DNA of 64,000 bases, from assembly GCF_030227115.1 (NCBI RefSeq), contig NZ_JASSUA010000001.1, positions 124,001 to 188,000 on the forward strand, in the 5' to 3' direction. Under the pieces are notes generated by a model. That model searched no databases and was not told the origin of the DNA. It saw nothing but the letters and a program-made list of their open reading frames with translations. Shown piece by piece: positions 7,592 through 15,196 of the stretch. Within the stretch, counting starts at the first letter, position 1; each line of letters starts with the position of its first letter. The translations under genes and the position numbers were made by a program. This DNA comes from Marinobacter sp. SS13-12. Its GTDB lineage: Bacteria; Pseudomonadota; Gammaproteobacteria; Pseudomonadales; Oleiphilaceae.

Positions 7592-8579
7592 CGTTTCCCT
7601 GGGCTGGGTGAATACCGTCATTGCTGCGGCACAACGACTCTCCGTGGACGCAGACACCCTGCTGGCCACGGCCGGTATTCCGGCTGCTGCCCAGGAGCAT
7701 GAACGTTGGCCCATTGATGACATCACACGGCTCTGGCATGCGGCGGAGCGTTGCACCGGTGACCCCGGCTTTGGCCTGAAGGTGGGCGCGGAATTCACCC
7801 CGATGAGTATCAGTGGTGTGGGGTTTGCCCTGCAGTCCGCGGCAACCCTGCGTGAGGCGGTGGTGATGGTTCAGCGTTTCCAGCGGCTGATCTCTGATGG
7901 CGGGCGGTTCCAGATTCTTGCCGGCGATTCAGCCACATGGCTGGTTTATCATCCACGGCAGGGGAAGCTGGCATTCAGCCCTCACCAGATTGAAGCGGTT
8001 CTGGCGGCGGTAGTGGGCTTCGCCAGTTGGGTAACGGGAACCCGAATGGAGCCGATGCGGGTGCAGTTCAGCCAGCCCCGGCTGGGGCCGCTGCAGGGGT
8101 ACCAGGCGGCATTCCGTTGCGCGGTGGAATTCGAGCAGGCCTTCAGCGGTGTGCTGGTGGACAACGCCGTTCTGGATCAGCCCCTGCCCCAGGCAGATCC
8201 TCAACTGGCGCAGGTGCACAAACGCTACACAAAGGCCCGGCTGGCCGCCCTTTCCATGAACAGTGCATCCGTTCCGGAAATACGCCGATGGCTCGCTTCC
8301 CGGCTTGGCCCGGTTCTGCCGCGGCGGGCCGAAGCTGCGGAGGCACTGGGAATCAGTGAGCGCACGTTGGCACGAAAGCTCCGGGACCAGGGTCATACGT
8401 TCGATGGCTTGCTGGACGACGTACGCCGGGAAAAGGCGCTTCAGGCGGTGGCTGATACTGCAGCTACCCTACCCGAGATCGCGGAGTCACTGGGGTTCGC
8501 GGAGGTGAGCACGTTCTATCGTGCCTTCAGGCGCTGGACGGGCTTTCCGCCGGTGCGCTGGCGCAAGCAGCAAAGCTGA
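7575..8579 (+). CDS. AraC-family transcriptional regulator (arabinose-binding-like N-terminus)
   Basis: The 334-residue protein has a large N-terminal sensing domain of the OruR/ArgR-like type (residues about 1-200). A C-terminal AraC DNA-binding domain follows at about 245-330, with two helix-turn-helices: RAEAAEALGISERTLARKLRDQG and LPEIAESLGFAEVSTFYRAFRRWTGFPP. It is divergent from the FAD dehydrogenase / FMN dehydrogenase / ThDP enzyme operon and is the obvious candidate for controlling it. I use TTG at 7575, which has GAGG nine bases upstream. An in-frame GTG at 7608 is the alternative and would remove 11 residues. The ligand is probably the operon's substrate (inference). Confidence 0.88.
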   Translation: MTLEATVSLGWVNTVIAAAQRLSVDADTLLATAGIPAAAQEHERWPIDDITRLWHAAERCTGDPGFGLKVGAEFTPMSISGVGFALQSAATLREAVVMVQRFQRLISDGGRFQILAGDSATWLVYHPRQGKLAFSPHQIEAVLAAVVGFASWVTGTRMEPMRVQFSQPRLGPLQGYQAAFRCAVEFEQAFSGVLVDNAVLDQPLPQADPQLAQVHKRYTKARLAALSMNSASVPEIRRWLASRLGPVLPRRAEAAEALGISERTLARKLRDQGHTFDGLLDDVRREKALQAVADTAATLPEIAESLGFAEVSTFYRAFRRWTGFPPVRWRKQQS

Positions 8580-8669
8580 TTCTTTCGCGAGAGCAGCCTT
8601 TGCGGCTTGTTACATCCCGGTTTTCCCTCGACAATACACTGTCACACTTACCTGTCACGGAACTGAAAC

Positions 8670-9569
8670 ATGCTAGAGAGCCTGGCCATGGTACCTGAAA
8701 GTTTTACGCTGCCGGACTCCATGTTGAGGCTGCTGATCAGTACGGGGCTACTGATTCTGGCCATCATCATCCTGCGGACTCTGACTGCGCGCTTTATACG
8801 GCGAAACGTGACGTCTTCGGAGTTGCGGGGCCGGTTGCTGGTGAACTTCCGCAACGGCTTCCTGCTATTGGGGATACTGGGCCTGGCGTTGATCTGGGGT
8901 GACCAGATCCGTTCCCTGGCACTGTCTATCGTTGCCATTGCCGTTGCCTTTGTGGTCGCCACCAAGGAACTGATCCTGTGTGTATCCGGTGCAATCCTGA
9001 AAAGCGGCGCCGGCTCTTTCAATCTGGGAGACCGCATACAGGTGAAGGATTTCCGCGGTGATGTCATCGACCAGACCCTCCTGGCGACCACCATCCTTGA
9101 GGTTGGCCCCGGCAAGACGGGTCACCAGCGCACCGGGCGGATGATCGTGGTTCCCAACGCCCTGTTCGTGTCTGAACCGGTCATCAATGAGAGTTTTACT
9201 GACCATTGGGACTTCCATGTTTTCACGGTGCCTTTCAAACGGGAAGACGACTGGCATGCCGCCCAGAAAGCCCTGCTGGATGCCGCCAATCGCCATTGCG
9301 AGCCCTATCTTGAGGCGGTTCGCAAGCACATGAACAAGGTCGGCGTTTTGCGAGGCCTGGAAGTCCCCTCGGTAGACCCGCGGGTGACCATCCAGGCGCC
9401 GGTGGCCAGCGAAATCCACCTCACCGTGCGGCTGCCCGCCAAATCCGGACAGCGCAGTTACATCGAGCAATCCATCCTGTCAGAAGTCTTTGCCGACACC
9501 GATTTCTCCAGCAAGAAGCCACGCCCCTCTGATGACGAAAAAGAGGAGAAAAACAAACAGGACGACTAG
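8670..9569 (+). CDS. MscS-family mechanosensitive channel
   Basis: This 299-residue inner-membrane protein has three hydrophobic segments: about 18-40 (LLISTGLLILAIIIL), 65-80 and 85-110 (SLALSIVAIAVAFVVATKELI). The last leads into the pore-lining helix and the MscS beta domain (FNLGDRIQVKDFRGDVIDQTLLATTILE). RTGRMIVVPNALFVSEPVIN is the conserved MscS loop. The C-terminus ends in a charged Lys/Glu/Asp-rich tail (KKPRPSDDEKEEKNKQDD). It probably releases solutes on hypo-osmotic shock. A second ATG (8688) lies in frame but the longer start is kept. It appears to be monocistronic. Confidence 0.9.
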   Translation: MLESLAMVPESFTLPDSMLRLLISTGLLILAIIILRTLTARFIRRNVTSSELRGRLLVNFRNGFLLLGILGLALIWGDQIRSLALSIVAIAVAFVVATKELILCVSGAILKSGAGSFNLGDRIQVKDFRGDVIDQTLLATTILEVGPGKTGHQRTGRMIVVPNALFVSEPVINESFTDHWDFHVFTVPFKREDDWHAAQKALLDAANRHCEPYLEAVRKHMNKVGVLRGLEVPSVDPRVTIQAPVASEIHLTVRLPAKSGQRSYIEQSILSEVFADTDFSSKKPRPSDDEKEEKNKQDD

Positions 9570-9696
9570 GAGACGACGGACTTTTCGGAAATAGTTGCCC
9601 GTGCCTGCAACTTTGTGATCGCTCAGCCCGTAGTTGCTTGTAGCCCATCTGAATACAACCGAACGGATGGGAACTACAGACTGCAAGGAGAAGGCA

Positions 9697-10131
9697 ATGA
9701 ACAAGCACACAAAGATCGCAGCATTTCTGACCGCCACCCTGGTTTCCACCGCTTTGACTTCCGGCGTTGCACTGGCGGGCAACCATTCCAAAGTCGGCGT
9801 ATGGGGCGACGATCAATCCGTCTCTGAGGGTACCGTGACTGCAAAGAAAGTCATGGCCGAAAAGAACGGCTGGCTGGTGGTGCACCGCACTGACGAAGCC
9901 ATGAAGCCTGGCCCGGTAGTTGGCCACGCGCCGTTGAAAAAGGGCAAGAATATGGATGTGGCAGCCATACTCACCGAAGAAGTCGCCTCCGGTGACAGGC
10001 TGATGCTCATGCTGCACAGCGAAGACGGTGGCATGAAGACGGGCATCTTCGAATACACACTGGGAGCGAAAGAAGACGGCCCAATCCGTAAAGATGGAAA
10101 GCTGGTCATGGCTACGGTTACAGCCGAGTAA
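9697..10131 (+). CDS. Small exported DUF7282-like protein
   Basis: The ATG at 9697 is preceded by AAGGAG (9685-9690) and gives a 144-residue protein with a clear signal peptide (MNKHTKIAAFLTATLVSTAL, cut after ALA near residue 27). The mature domain of about 115 residues has the pattern DQSVSEGTVT...GWLVVHRTDE...GPVVGHAPLKKGKNMDV...GDRLMLMLHSEDG...GIFEY. I recall that pattern from DUF7282, a beta-sandwich family also abundant in haloarchaeal surface proteins. The function is unknown. It stands alone between the MscS gene and the TetR pair. Confidence 0.7.
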   Translation: MNKHTKIAAFLTATLVSTALTSGVALAGNHSKVGVWGDDQSVSEGTVTAKKVMAEKNGWLVVHRTDEAMKPGPVVGHAPLKKGKNMDVAAILTEEVASGDRLMLMLHSEDGGMKTGIFEYTLGAKEDGPIRKDGKLVMATVTAE

Positions 10132-10148
10132 CCGCTCAAATAATTCAT

Positions 10149-10178
10149 TTGACAACCCTCCCTCTCTCGTGATGTTAT
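10149..10178 (+). promoter_or_regulatory. Sigma-70-type promoter of the TetR/oxidoreductase operon
   Basis: A perfect -35 hexamer TTGACA (10149-10154) is followed after 18 bases by TGTTAT (10173-10178), four of six matches to the -10 consensus. The -10 overlaps the left arm of the palindromic operator, so bound repressor would block polymerase. Inferred from sequence only. Confidence 0.6.
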
Positions 10179-10206
10179 CACCGGTAACAATGTTACTGGT
10201 GATAAC
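10174..10206. promoter_or_regulatory. Palindromic TetR operator overlapping the ribosome binding site
   Basis: Two 15-bp arms, GTTATCACCGGTAAC (10174-10188) and GTTACTGGTGATAAC (10192-10206), are inverted repeats matching at 14 of 15 positions around a 3-base centre. The right arm contains GGTGAT (10198-10203), which can pair with the 16S tail and sits five bases before the TetR ATG at 10209. Size and symmetry suit a TetR dimer-of-dimers or extended operator. Confidence 0.8.
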
Positions 10207-10208
10207 TT

Positions 10209-10850
10209 ATGCCTGACACTCCAACCGCACTGAAAGCCAGCTACCACCATGGTGACCTGCCACAACAGGCGCATCAGCTAGCTCTGGAAACACTTCGCGA
10301 ACACGGCGACTCCGCCATCAGCCTGCGCGCCCTGGCCAAACAGATCGGGGTCAGTGCCCCGGCGTTATACCGGCACTTTATCGACCGGGAAAGCCTGCTG
10401 GCAGAACTGGCCGTTACCGGCTTTGAAGCCCTGCAAAAGCGCCTGCTGGCAGTGGATCAATCGAGCCCCAGGCTGGCGTTGGTAGATATTGGCCTGGTGT
10501 ACGTATCTTTTGCACAGGACGAGCCCAATCTTTACCGGCTGATGTTTGGCGGGCGGGTGTTGCCCAAGGGTGTTCACCCGCGCCTGGACTCGGCGGGCAA
10601 GAGCGCGTTCCAGGTGCTGGAAGACACCATTGCCCGGGCCCAGCAGGCGGGGTACGTAAAGCCCATTCCCCTTTCACTGATGACCGCTGCCGCCTGGTCG
10701 CTGGTGCATGGGCTTTCGCAACTGACCATTGATGGCCATCTACCCAGTGCCAAAGTGGAACCCCACCTGGCGGAAGGCGTTGTCACTCTGCTTCTGGACG
10801 GCTCGCGCGCGAACAATAATGATCAACCTCACAAGGACACCACCTCATGA
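10209..10850 (+). CDS. TetR/AcrR-family repressor
   Basis: This 213-residue regulator has an N-terminal helix-turn-helix (ISLRALAKQIGVSAPALYRHFIDRESLLAELA, residues about 36-67). Its C-terminal ligand domain is typical of TetR proteins that carry a WHG-like motif (AAWSLVHGLSQLTIDG). It probably autoregulates through the palindrome ending two bases before its start codon. It overlaps the following oxidoreductase gene by four bases (ATGA at 10847-10850), so the two are co-transcribed and co-regulated. The inducer is unknown; a hydrophobic isoprenoid-like substrate of the partner enzyme is a guess. Confidence 0.9.
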   Translation: MPDTPTALKASYHHGDLPQQAHQLALETLREHGDSAISLRALAKQIGVSAPALYRHFIDRESLLAELAVTGFEALQKRLLAVDQSSPRLALVDIGLVYVSFAQDEPNLYRLMFGGRVLPKGVHPRLDSAGKSAFQVLEDTIARAQQAGYVKPIPLSLMTAAAWSLVHGLSQLTIDGHLPSAKVEPHLAEGVVTLLLDGSRANNNDQPHKDTTS

Positions 10851-12472
10851 GCAGCCCCAAACCCAGCACCATTCGTATCGGCCATCGTTACCGCGCCAAT
10901 CGCCTGAACGGCCCCTACGACGCCATTGTTATAGGCTCCGGCATCGGCGGGCTGACCACCGCCGCCTGCATGAGCAAACTGGGCAAGAAAGTCGTGGTGT
11001 TCGAGCAGCATTACACCGCCGGCGGATTCACCCACAGTTACGACCGCAACGGCTACGAGTGGGATGTGGGCGTGCACTACATCGGCGACGTGGGCGCAGA
11101 CCACACGCTGACCAAGCGCCTGTTCGACCATATTACTGATGGTCAACTGAAGTGGGCGCCGATGGACAGCCACTTCGACCGCATCTTCATCGGCGACCGC
11201 CATGTGGACCTGGTAGCCGGGCCGGACAACTTCAAGGCCGAACTGAAGAAGGCCTTCCCTGGTGAAGAAAAAGCCATCGACACTTACCTGGGTTACCTGA
11301 AGCAGGTGGCCAAAGCCATGCCGGGGCTGGTGATTGGCAAAGTGCTGCCCGACCTGGCCGCCAGCCCCCTGCGCAAGCTGGTCAACCGCACGGCACCTTC
11401 ATTCCTGAACCGGCCCACCCGTGAAGTACTGGAAGGTCTGACCAGCAACCAGGAGCTGATTGCCGTGCTCACCGGTCAATGGGGCGACAACGGTCTGCCA
11501 CCCGCGGAATCCAGCTTCATCATCCATGCGCTGATTGCACGCCATTATCTCTACGGTGGCTACTACCCCATCGGCGGCGCGTCGGAAATGGCCAGGACGA
11601 TCATCCCGGTCATCCAGCAGAGCGGCGGTGAGGTGTTCACCTACGCCGATGTGAAGGAAATCCTGATCGAAAAGGGCAAGGCGGTTGGTGTGCGCATGGC
11701 GGATGGTGAAGAGGTCCGCGCCCCGCTGGTGATCAGCAACGCCGGCGTGTTCAACACCTTCGACACGCTACTGCCTGAATCCGCACCCCACCGGGACTAT
11801 TACCAGCAGAAGCTGAAAACCGTGGAACGCTCCATGGCCAGCAACTGCCTGTACATTGGTCTGCAGGACACTGCCGAGAACCTGAAGCTACCGAAAACCA
11901 ACTACTGGATCTACCCCGGCGCCGATTATGAAAAGCAGGTGAGCGATTTCATGGCTGCACCCGACGACACCGATATTCCGCTGACGTACATCTCTTTTCC
12001 TTCCGCCAAGGACCCGAGCTTTGCCGAACGCTACCCCGGCCGCGCCACCATCGAGATTGTCGCTCCCGGGCCCTACGACTGGTACGAAGACTGGGCCGAC
12101 AAAACCTGGGGCAAGCGCGGCGAAGAGTACGAAGCCAAGAAGGAAGCCTACGCCCAGCGCCTGTTGGCCAAGCTGTACGAGAAGTTCCCGCACCTGGAAG
12201 GCAAGGTGGACTACTACGAGCTGTCCACGCCCCTGTCCACCGACTACTTCTGCCGCTACAGCAAGGGCGAGATCTACGGCCTGAACCACACCCCGAGCCG
12301 ATTCGAACAGGATTGGCTGAAGCCCAAAACCCGCATCCCCGGCCTCTACCTCACCGGCCAGGATGTGATGACCTGCGGCGTGGCCGGAGCCATGATTGGC
12401 GGGCTACTGGCGACAGTTGCGGTTAGTGGCCTCAAGGGGTTGCCGTTGGCGAAGAAGATGTTTGTGGGTTAG
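10847..12472 (+). CDS. NAD(P)/FAD oxidoreductase, carotenoid isomerase / retinol saturase-like
   Basis: The 541-residue protein begins with a dinucleotide-binding site (DAIVIGSGIGGLTTAACMSKLG) and the continuation VVFEQHYTAGGFTHSYDRNGYEWDVGVHYIGDVG. That is typical of the phytoene desaturase-like group containing CrtISO and all-trans-retinol 13,14-reductase. The C-terminal FAD closure is PGLYLTGQDVMTCGVAGAMIGGLLATVAV. No carotenoid synthesis genes are nearby, so reduction or isomerisation of another polyene or lipid is possible. It is co-transcribed with, and probably repressed by, the overlapping TetR gene. There is no signal peptide. Confidence 0.85.
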   Translation: MSSPKPSTIRIGHRYRANRLNGPYDAIVIGSGIGGLTTAACMSKLGKKVVVFEQHYTAGGFTHSYDRNGYEWDVGVHYIGDVGADHTLTKRLFDHITDGQLKWAPMDSHFDRIFIGDRHVDLVAGPDNFKAELKKAFPGEEKAIDTYLGYLKQVAKAMPGLVIGKVLPDLAASPLRKLVNRTAPSFLNRPTREVLEGLTSNQELIAVLTGQWGDNGLPPAESSFIIHALIARHYLYGGYYPIGGASEMARTIIPVIQQSGGEVFTYADVKEILIEKGKAVGVRMADGEEVRAPLVISNAGVFNTFDTLLPESAPHRDYYQQKLKTVERSMASNCLYIGLQDTAENLKLPKTNYWIYPGADYEKQVSDFMAAPDDTDIPLTYISFPSAKDPSFAERYPGRATIEIVAPGPYDWYEDWADKTWGKRGEEYEAKKEAYAQRLLAKLYEKFPHLEGKVDYYELSTPLSTDYFCRYSKGEIYGLNHTPSRFEQDWLKPKTRIPGLYLTGQDVMTCGVAGAMIGGLLATVAVSGLKGLPLAKKMFVG

Positions 12473-12491
12473 TTAATACCAATCTACCGTG

Positions 12492-12520
12492 CAGCCCTCA
12501 TCCACAGAGGTGATGGGCTG
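12492..12520. terminator. Imperfect hairpin between convergent genes
   Basis: CAGCCC (12492-12497) pairs with GGGCTG (12515-12520), extended by TCA/TGA across a one-base bulge. It fills most of the 56-base gap between the oxidoreductase stop and the end of the leftward nucleotidyltransferase gene. The stem is short and no T-run follows, so this is a weak terminator candidate. Confidence 0.35.
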
Positions 12521-12528
12521 AAGGGTAA

Positions 12529-13233
12529 CTATCCCGTTACTTTTTCCAGTCGCTCAAATAGATATTGCTCGCTTGGGACATCGCCCCGGACAGTTGACTG
12601 CACAAGCCATTCGAATTCGGGAGCTGCTAATAAATCCCTCAACTCCCCTGCGACAAACTCAACAATATCGGGCTCCCCCCGAAGGATCTCATCAACCAAC
12701 TCCTCTCGCCCGAAAAACAGGAGCAGCATATCCTCCAGATCGTGGCTAGCGCTGATATCTCCTTTTCCACGCCCGAGAAACGCTTCCAGCTTCGTTGCGA
12801 CAAAGCTCAATGGACTCACGATTCTTATATCAAACCGTTGATCTCCCAGCGTTACTTCGTGCCAGTTAGCAGTTTTGAGTGCGTGGCCATACCAACGGTT
12901 GGTATGCCCAAGAATGCCAGGATCGTCTGGCATGAAATCGACCCGTAATTCATCCAGAAAAAGAGCACAGGTTGGCGCATCCATATCCATCCTTTCAGTA
13001 AACCCCCGCTGCCGTAGTTTATCTTTGAAGACACTCCAACTGTGCGGTCCTATAACATCGACGATCAGGTCAACGTCCTTGGTGTGCCGCACATCTTCCT
13101 GTGTGGCCTCATCGGTTAACAGGAAAGTTGTGGTGCACCCTCCGACAAAGACTACCTCCTGCAAAAGGTCAGCACCCAGCTTGCTGGCTACCCAGGCCAA
13201 CATCTCCCGAGTCTTTTCATACCCAGTCGTCAT
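12529..13233 (-). CDS. Nucleotidyltransferase, AbiEii/MNT-like
   Basis: This 234-residue protein has the minimal-nucleotidyltransferase pattern: FVGGCTT (G31, G32), then KDVDLIVD with D53 and D55, then a third acidic strand RVDF with D99. The latter half (ATKLEAFLGRGKGDISASHDLEDMLLL) matches the Lys and Arg/Asp segment seen in AbiEii-type toxins. Such enzymes transfer nucleotides to tRNA or protein, or act as toxins in AbiE and MenA-type systems. Its gene overlaps the upstream winged-helix gene by four bases (ATGA at 13230-13233). The pair therefore has toxin-antitoxin architecture, although toxicity is not shown. All three catalytic acids are present, so it looks active. GC content is visibly lower than in neighbours. 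Confidence 0.75.
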   Translation of the reverse strand: MTTGYEKTREMLAWVASKLGADLLQEVVFVGGCTTTFLLTDEATQEDVRHTKDVDLIVDVIGPHSWSVFKDKLRQRGFTERMDMDAPTCALFLDELRVDFMPDDPGILGHTNRWYGHALKTANWHEVTLGDQRFDIRIVSPLSFVATKLEAFLGRGKGDISASHDLEDMLLLFFGREELVDEILRGEPDIVEFVAGELRDLLAAPEFEWLVQSTVRGDVPSEQYLFERLEKVTG

Positions 13234-13916
13234 AAATCTTTTGTTTCCCTTCGTAGTTGCTCGGCCGCCAGAGTGGTTTCACGAACGCTGCCAATGCGTA
13301 TTGCATCAGTCAGCGCGAGAAGGCCATATAGAAAGGGATCCCGGCGCACGGCATGGGGGACGCTCTTGTAGAGAGGCTCAACGGCCTGGCCTTTGGTTTT
13401 TCCATATGGATCGGGCCACACTGGCACCAACTCGCCGGGAGAACTTAATTCTGAAGCGAGGATTGGCGCAGAAAATGCTGTGGGTATGCCCCTGGTAACG
13501 GTACCCATCTGTGCAGGGAAGACGTAGCGAACAGCATGAACAATTAGCTCAACCAGAGCTTTCGTATTCGCTTTCGGCATCCCTGTCTTTCGGTCTGATC
13601 TGACCAACCCTACCTGCTTCATACGCTTAATGGAGTTGTTCACCTCCGTCTTCCCAATACCTGTTGATGAAGCAAGCGAACGCACGGAGTACCGTTGGGC
13701 CGTCAACTCAGGACTGACATCAATAGCATTCAAATCTGTATCAAGCGACACACCCAGATCACCTTCAAGCAACATATAGTCTTCTTCAATACTGTCCCAG
13801 CCTTCCCAGGAAGACTTGAGATATTCTTGCCTGGGAGGAACCAAGGACCGAAATTGCTGCTCATCCTTACTCAGACTTACCAGCTTCAGCAGAATTAGTA
13901 GATCTTGACTTTTCAA
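13230..13916 (-). CDS. Winged-helix regulator, candidate antitoxin partner
   Basis: The 228-residue protein starts at TTG 13916, with GAGGT five to six bases upstream; an in-frame TAA lies just before, so no longer start exists. Residues 1-15 and 74-106 form a MarR-like winged helix (YSVRSLASSTGIGKTEVNNSIKRMKQVGLVR), interrupted by an acidic segment at 17-73. The C-terminal part has motifs I recall from an unnamed conserved family: VHAVRYVFPAQMGTVTRGIPTAFSAP, VPVWPDPYGKTKGQAVEPLYKSVP and RRDPFLYGLLALTDAIRIGSVRE. Members are annotated hypothetical or MarR-like. As the first gene before an AbiEii-like enzyme it is the likely antitoxin or autorepressor (inference). A 7-bp repeat leader precedes it. 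Confidence 0.65.
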   Translation of the reverse strand: MKSQDLLILLKLVSLSKDEQQFRSLVPPRQEYLKSSWEGWDSIEEDYMLLEGDLGVSLDTDLNAIDVSPELTAQRYSVRSLASSTGIGKTEVNNSIKRMKQVGLVRSDRKTGMPKANTKALVELIVHAVRYVFPAQMGTVTRGIPTAFSAPILASELSSPGELVPVWPDPYGKTKGQAVEPLYKSVPHAVRRDPFLYGLLALTDAIRIGSVRETTLAAEQLRRETKDL

Positions 13917-13935
13917 CGCCGACCTCGCTTATTTA

Positions 13936-14026
13936 TGTCCACCGTCCATCGTCCATCGTCCATCGTCCATCGTCCATCGTCCATCGTCCATCGTCCATCG
14001 TCCATCGTCCATCGTCCACTGTCCGC
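13936..14026. repeat. Heptanucleotide tandem repeat, ten perfect copies
   Basis: CGTCCAT occurs ten times without a break from 13943 to 14012. It is flanked by degenerate copies TGTCCAC (13936), CGTCCAC (14013) and TGTCCGC (14020). On the coding (minus) strand the unit reads ATGGACG, so every copy carries an ATG and successive ATGs cycle through all three frames. The array lies 20 bases before the winged-helix gene and downstream of its predicted promoter, so it would be transcribed as leader. A perfect GTCCGCGGAC palindrome closes it at 14021-14030. The 171-base gap holds nothing else but the promoter. Confidence 0.95.
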
Positions 14027-14039
14027 GGACTACGGACAC

Positions 14040-14067
14040 ATTCTCTTAAAAAACTGTCCATTGTCAA
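14040..14067 (-). promoter_or_regulatory. Predicted promoter of the winged-helix/nucleotidyltransferase operon
   Basis: On the minus strand a perfect -35 TTGACA (14067-14062) is followed after 16 bases by GAGAAT (14045-14040), four of six matches to the -10 consensus. Transcription would start near 14033, placing the whole heptamer array in the 5' leader. The prediction rests on these hexamers alone. Confidence 0.5.
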
Positions 14068-14087
14068 CTCCTGACTAGCCCTGACAG

Positions 14088-15044
14088 TTAGTCACAACAG
14101 GCCAGCAACCGGGTAGCGTGCTCCCGCAAGGCATCCTTCAGGCCCTCTGGTTTCAGGATGGTAAACCGGAACGGGAGCTGCGCCAGCCACCAGGCGAACC
14201 ACTCGAAGCTATCCGTTCGTGTGGTGAGTAGCAGCCCGTCATCACGCTGTTCGAATCCATCCGCACAGGATGAATGGAAATCAAACACGGTGGCGGCAGA
14301 CTCACGGTCTGTGTGCAGCAACAGCGACACCTCATGGGTTCGGCCCCAGGACAGGAAGCTCTCGCTCAGGAATTCCGCCGCATCAAAATCCGACGGCCGC
14401 TGGAAGGTGTCAGGCACCAGGTGAACGCTGCTGATGCGGTCCAGCCGAAATGACCGCATGGCGTTCCTGAGGTGGCAAAAGCCGGTGAGATACCAGCGCC
14501 CCTGGCGGAACACCAGGCCATAGGGATCAACGCTGCGGTCGATGCCTCCGCGATCCGGGGAATGATAGGTAAATCCAACTCTACGCATTGCTTCTGTGGC
14601 AACCGACAGCGTTTGCAGCGCGCGGTCGTCCAGACTGGGCTCTCCCCGGGGCAGGATTACCCGGGTGGTATCGCTGACACCACGCACCCGCTTTTTCAGG
14701 TTAGCCGGCATCACCCGTTCCAGCTTCGCCTGCACACTGGCGATGGCCGGCGCCGCATCCGTCAGCCCTAGCTGCCGGGCTGCCAGCAACCCCAGGGACA
14801 CTGCCAGGGTTTCTTCCTCGGTGAACATCATCGGTGGCAACTTGAAACCCGCCACCAACCGGTAACCGCCGTAACGCCCCTGCTCTGTCATTACCGGTAT
14901 GCCCAGTTCTTCCAGCACCGTGATGTAGCGCCTGATCGTTCGCCGGTCCACACCGAGGCGTTCTGCCAGCTCCGCCCCGCCTATCTGGCCATGGGTCTGC
15001 AATAATTCCAACACGGTTAGCACACGGGTTGTAGGACCAGACAT
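14088..15044 (-). CDS. YafY-type WYL-domain transcriptional regulator
   Basis: The 318-residue protein has an N-terminal HTH_11 winged helix (TRVLTVLELLQTHGQIGGAELAERLGVDRRTIRRYITVLEELG), a linker with MMFTEEETLAVSLGLLAARQ, and a WYL domain. The WYL region has VGFTYHSPDRGG, SVDPYGLVFRQGRWYLTGFCH and RSFRLDRI. WYL domains bind nucleic-acid or nucleotide ligands and couple them to DNA binding. The gene is divergent from the glutathione S-transferase gene (152-base gap), which it may control. This subclass is commonly found next to small stand-alone enzymes. Confidence 0.9.
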   Translation of the reverse strand: MSGPTTRVLTVLELLQTHGQIGGAELAERLGVDRRTIRRYITVLEELGIPVMTEQGRYGGYRLVAGFKLPPMMFTEEETLAVSLGLLAARQLGLTDAAPAIASVQAKLERVMPANLKKRVRGVSDTTRVILPRGEPSLDDRALQTLSVATEAMRRVGFTYHSPDRGGIDRSVDPYGLVFRQGRWYLTGFCHLRNAMRSFRLDRISSVHLVPDTFQRPSDFDAAEFLSESFLSWGRTHEVSLLLHTDRESAATVFDFHSSCADGFEQRDDGLLLTTRTDSFEWFAWWLAQLPFRFTILKPEGLKDALREHATRLLACCD

Positions 15045-15196
15045 CGTCGCCTTCCTCCTGGCAGCATTTTCCGGTTATTTACACGAATAATTGTATTGTC
15101 TGATTTATTTAGGACCGATTCTCACCTAGTTACAAATTAATCTGATCCCGCAGTACCTCACACCACCTGGAACACTGACTGGAAAAGGAGATCAAC

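Noticed and set aside
13943..14012. Tandem repeats considered as a CRISPR array
   Set aside because: The unit is only 7 bp with no spacers, and no cas genes are nearby; it is a simple heptanucleotide array.
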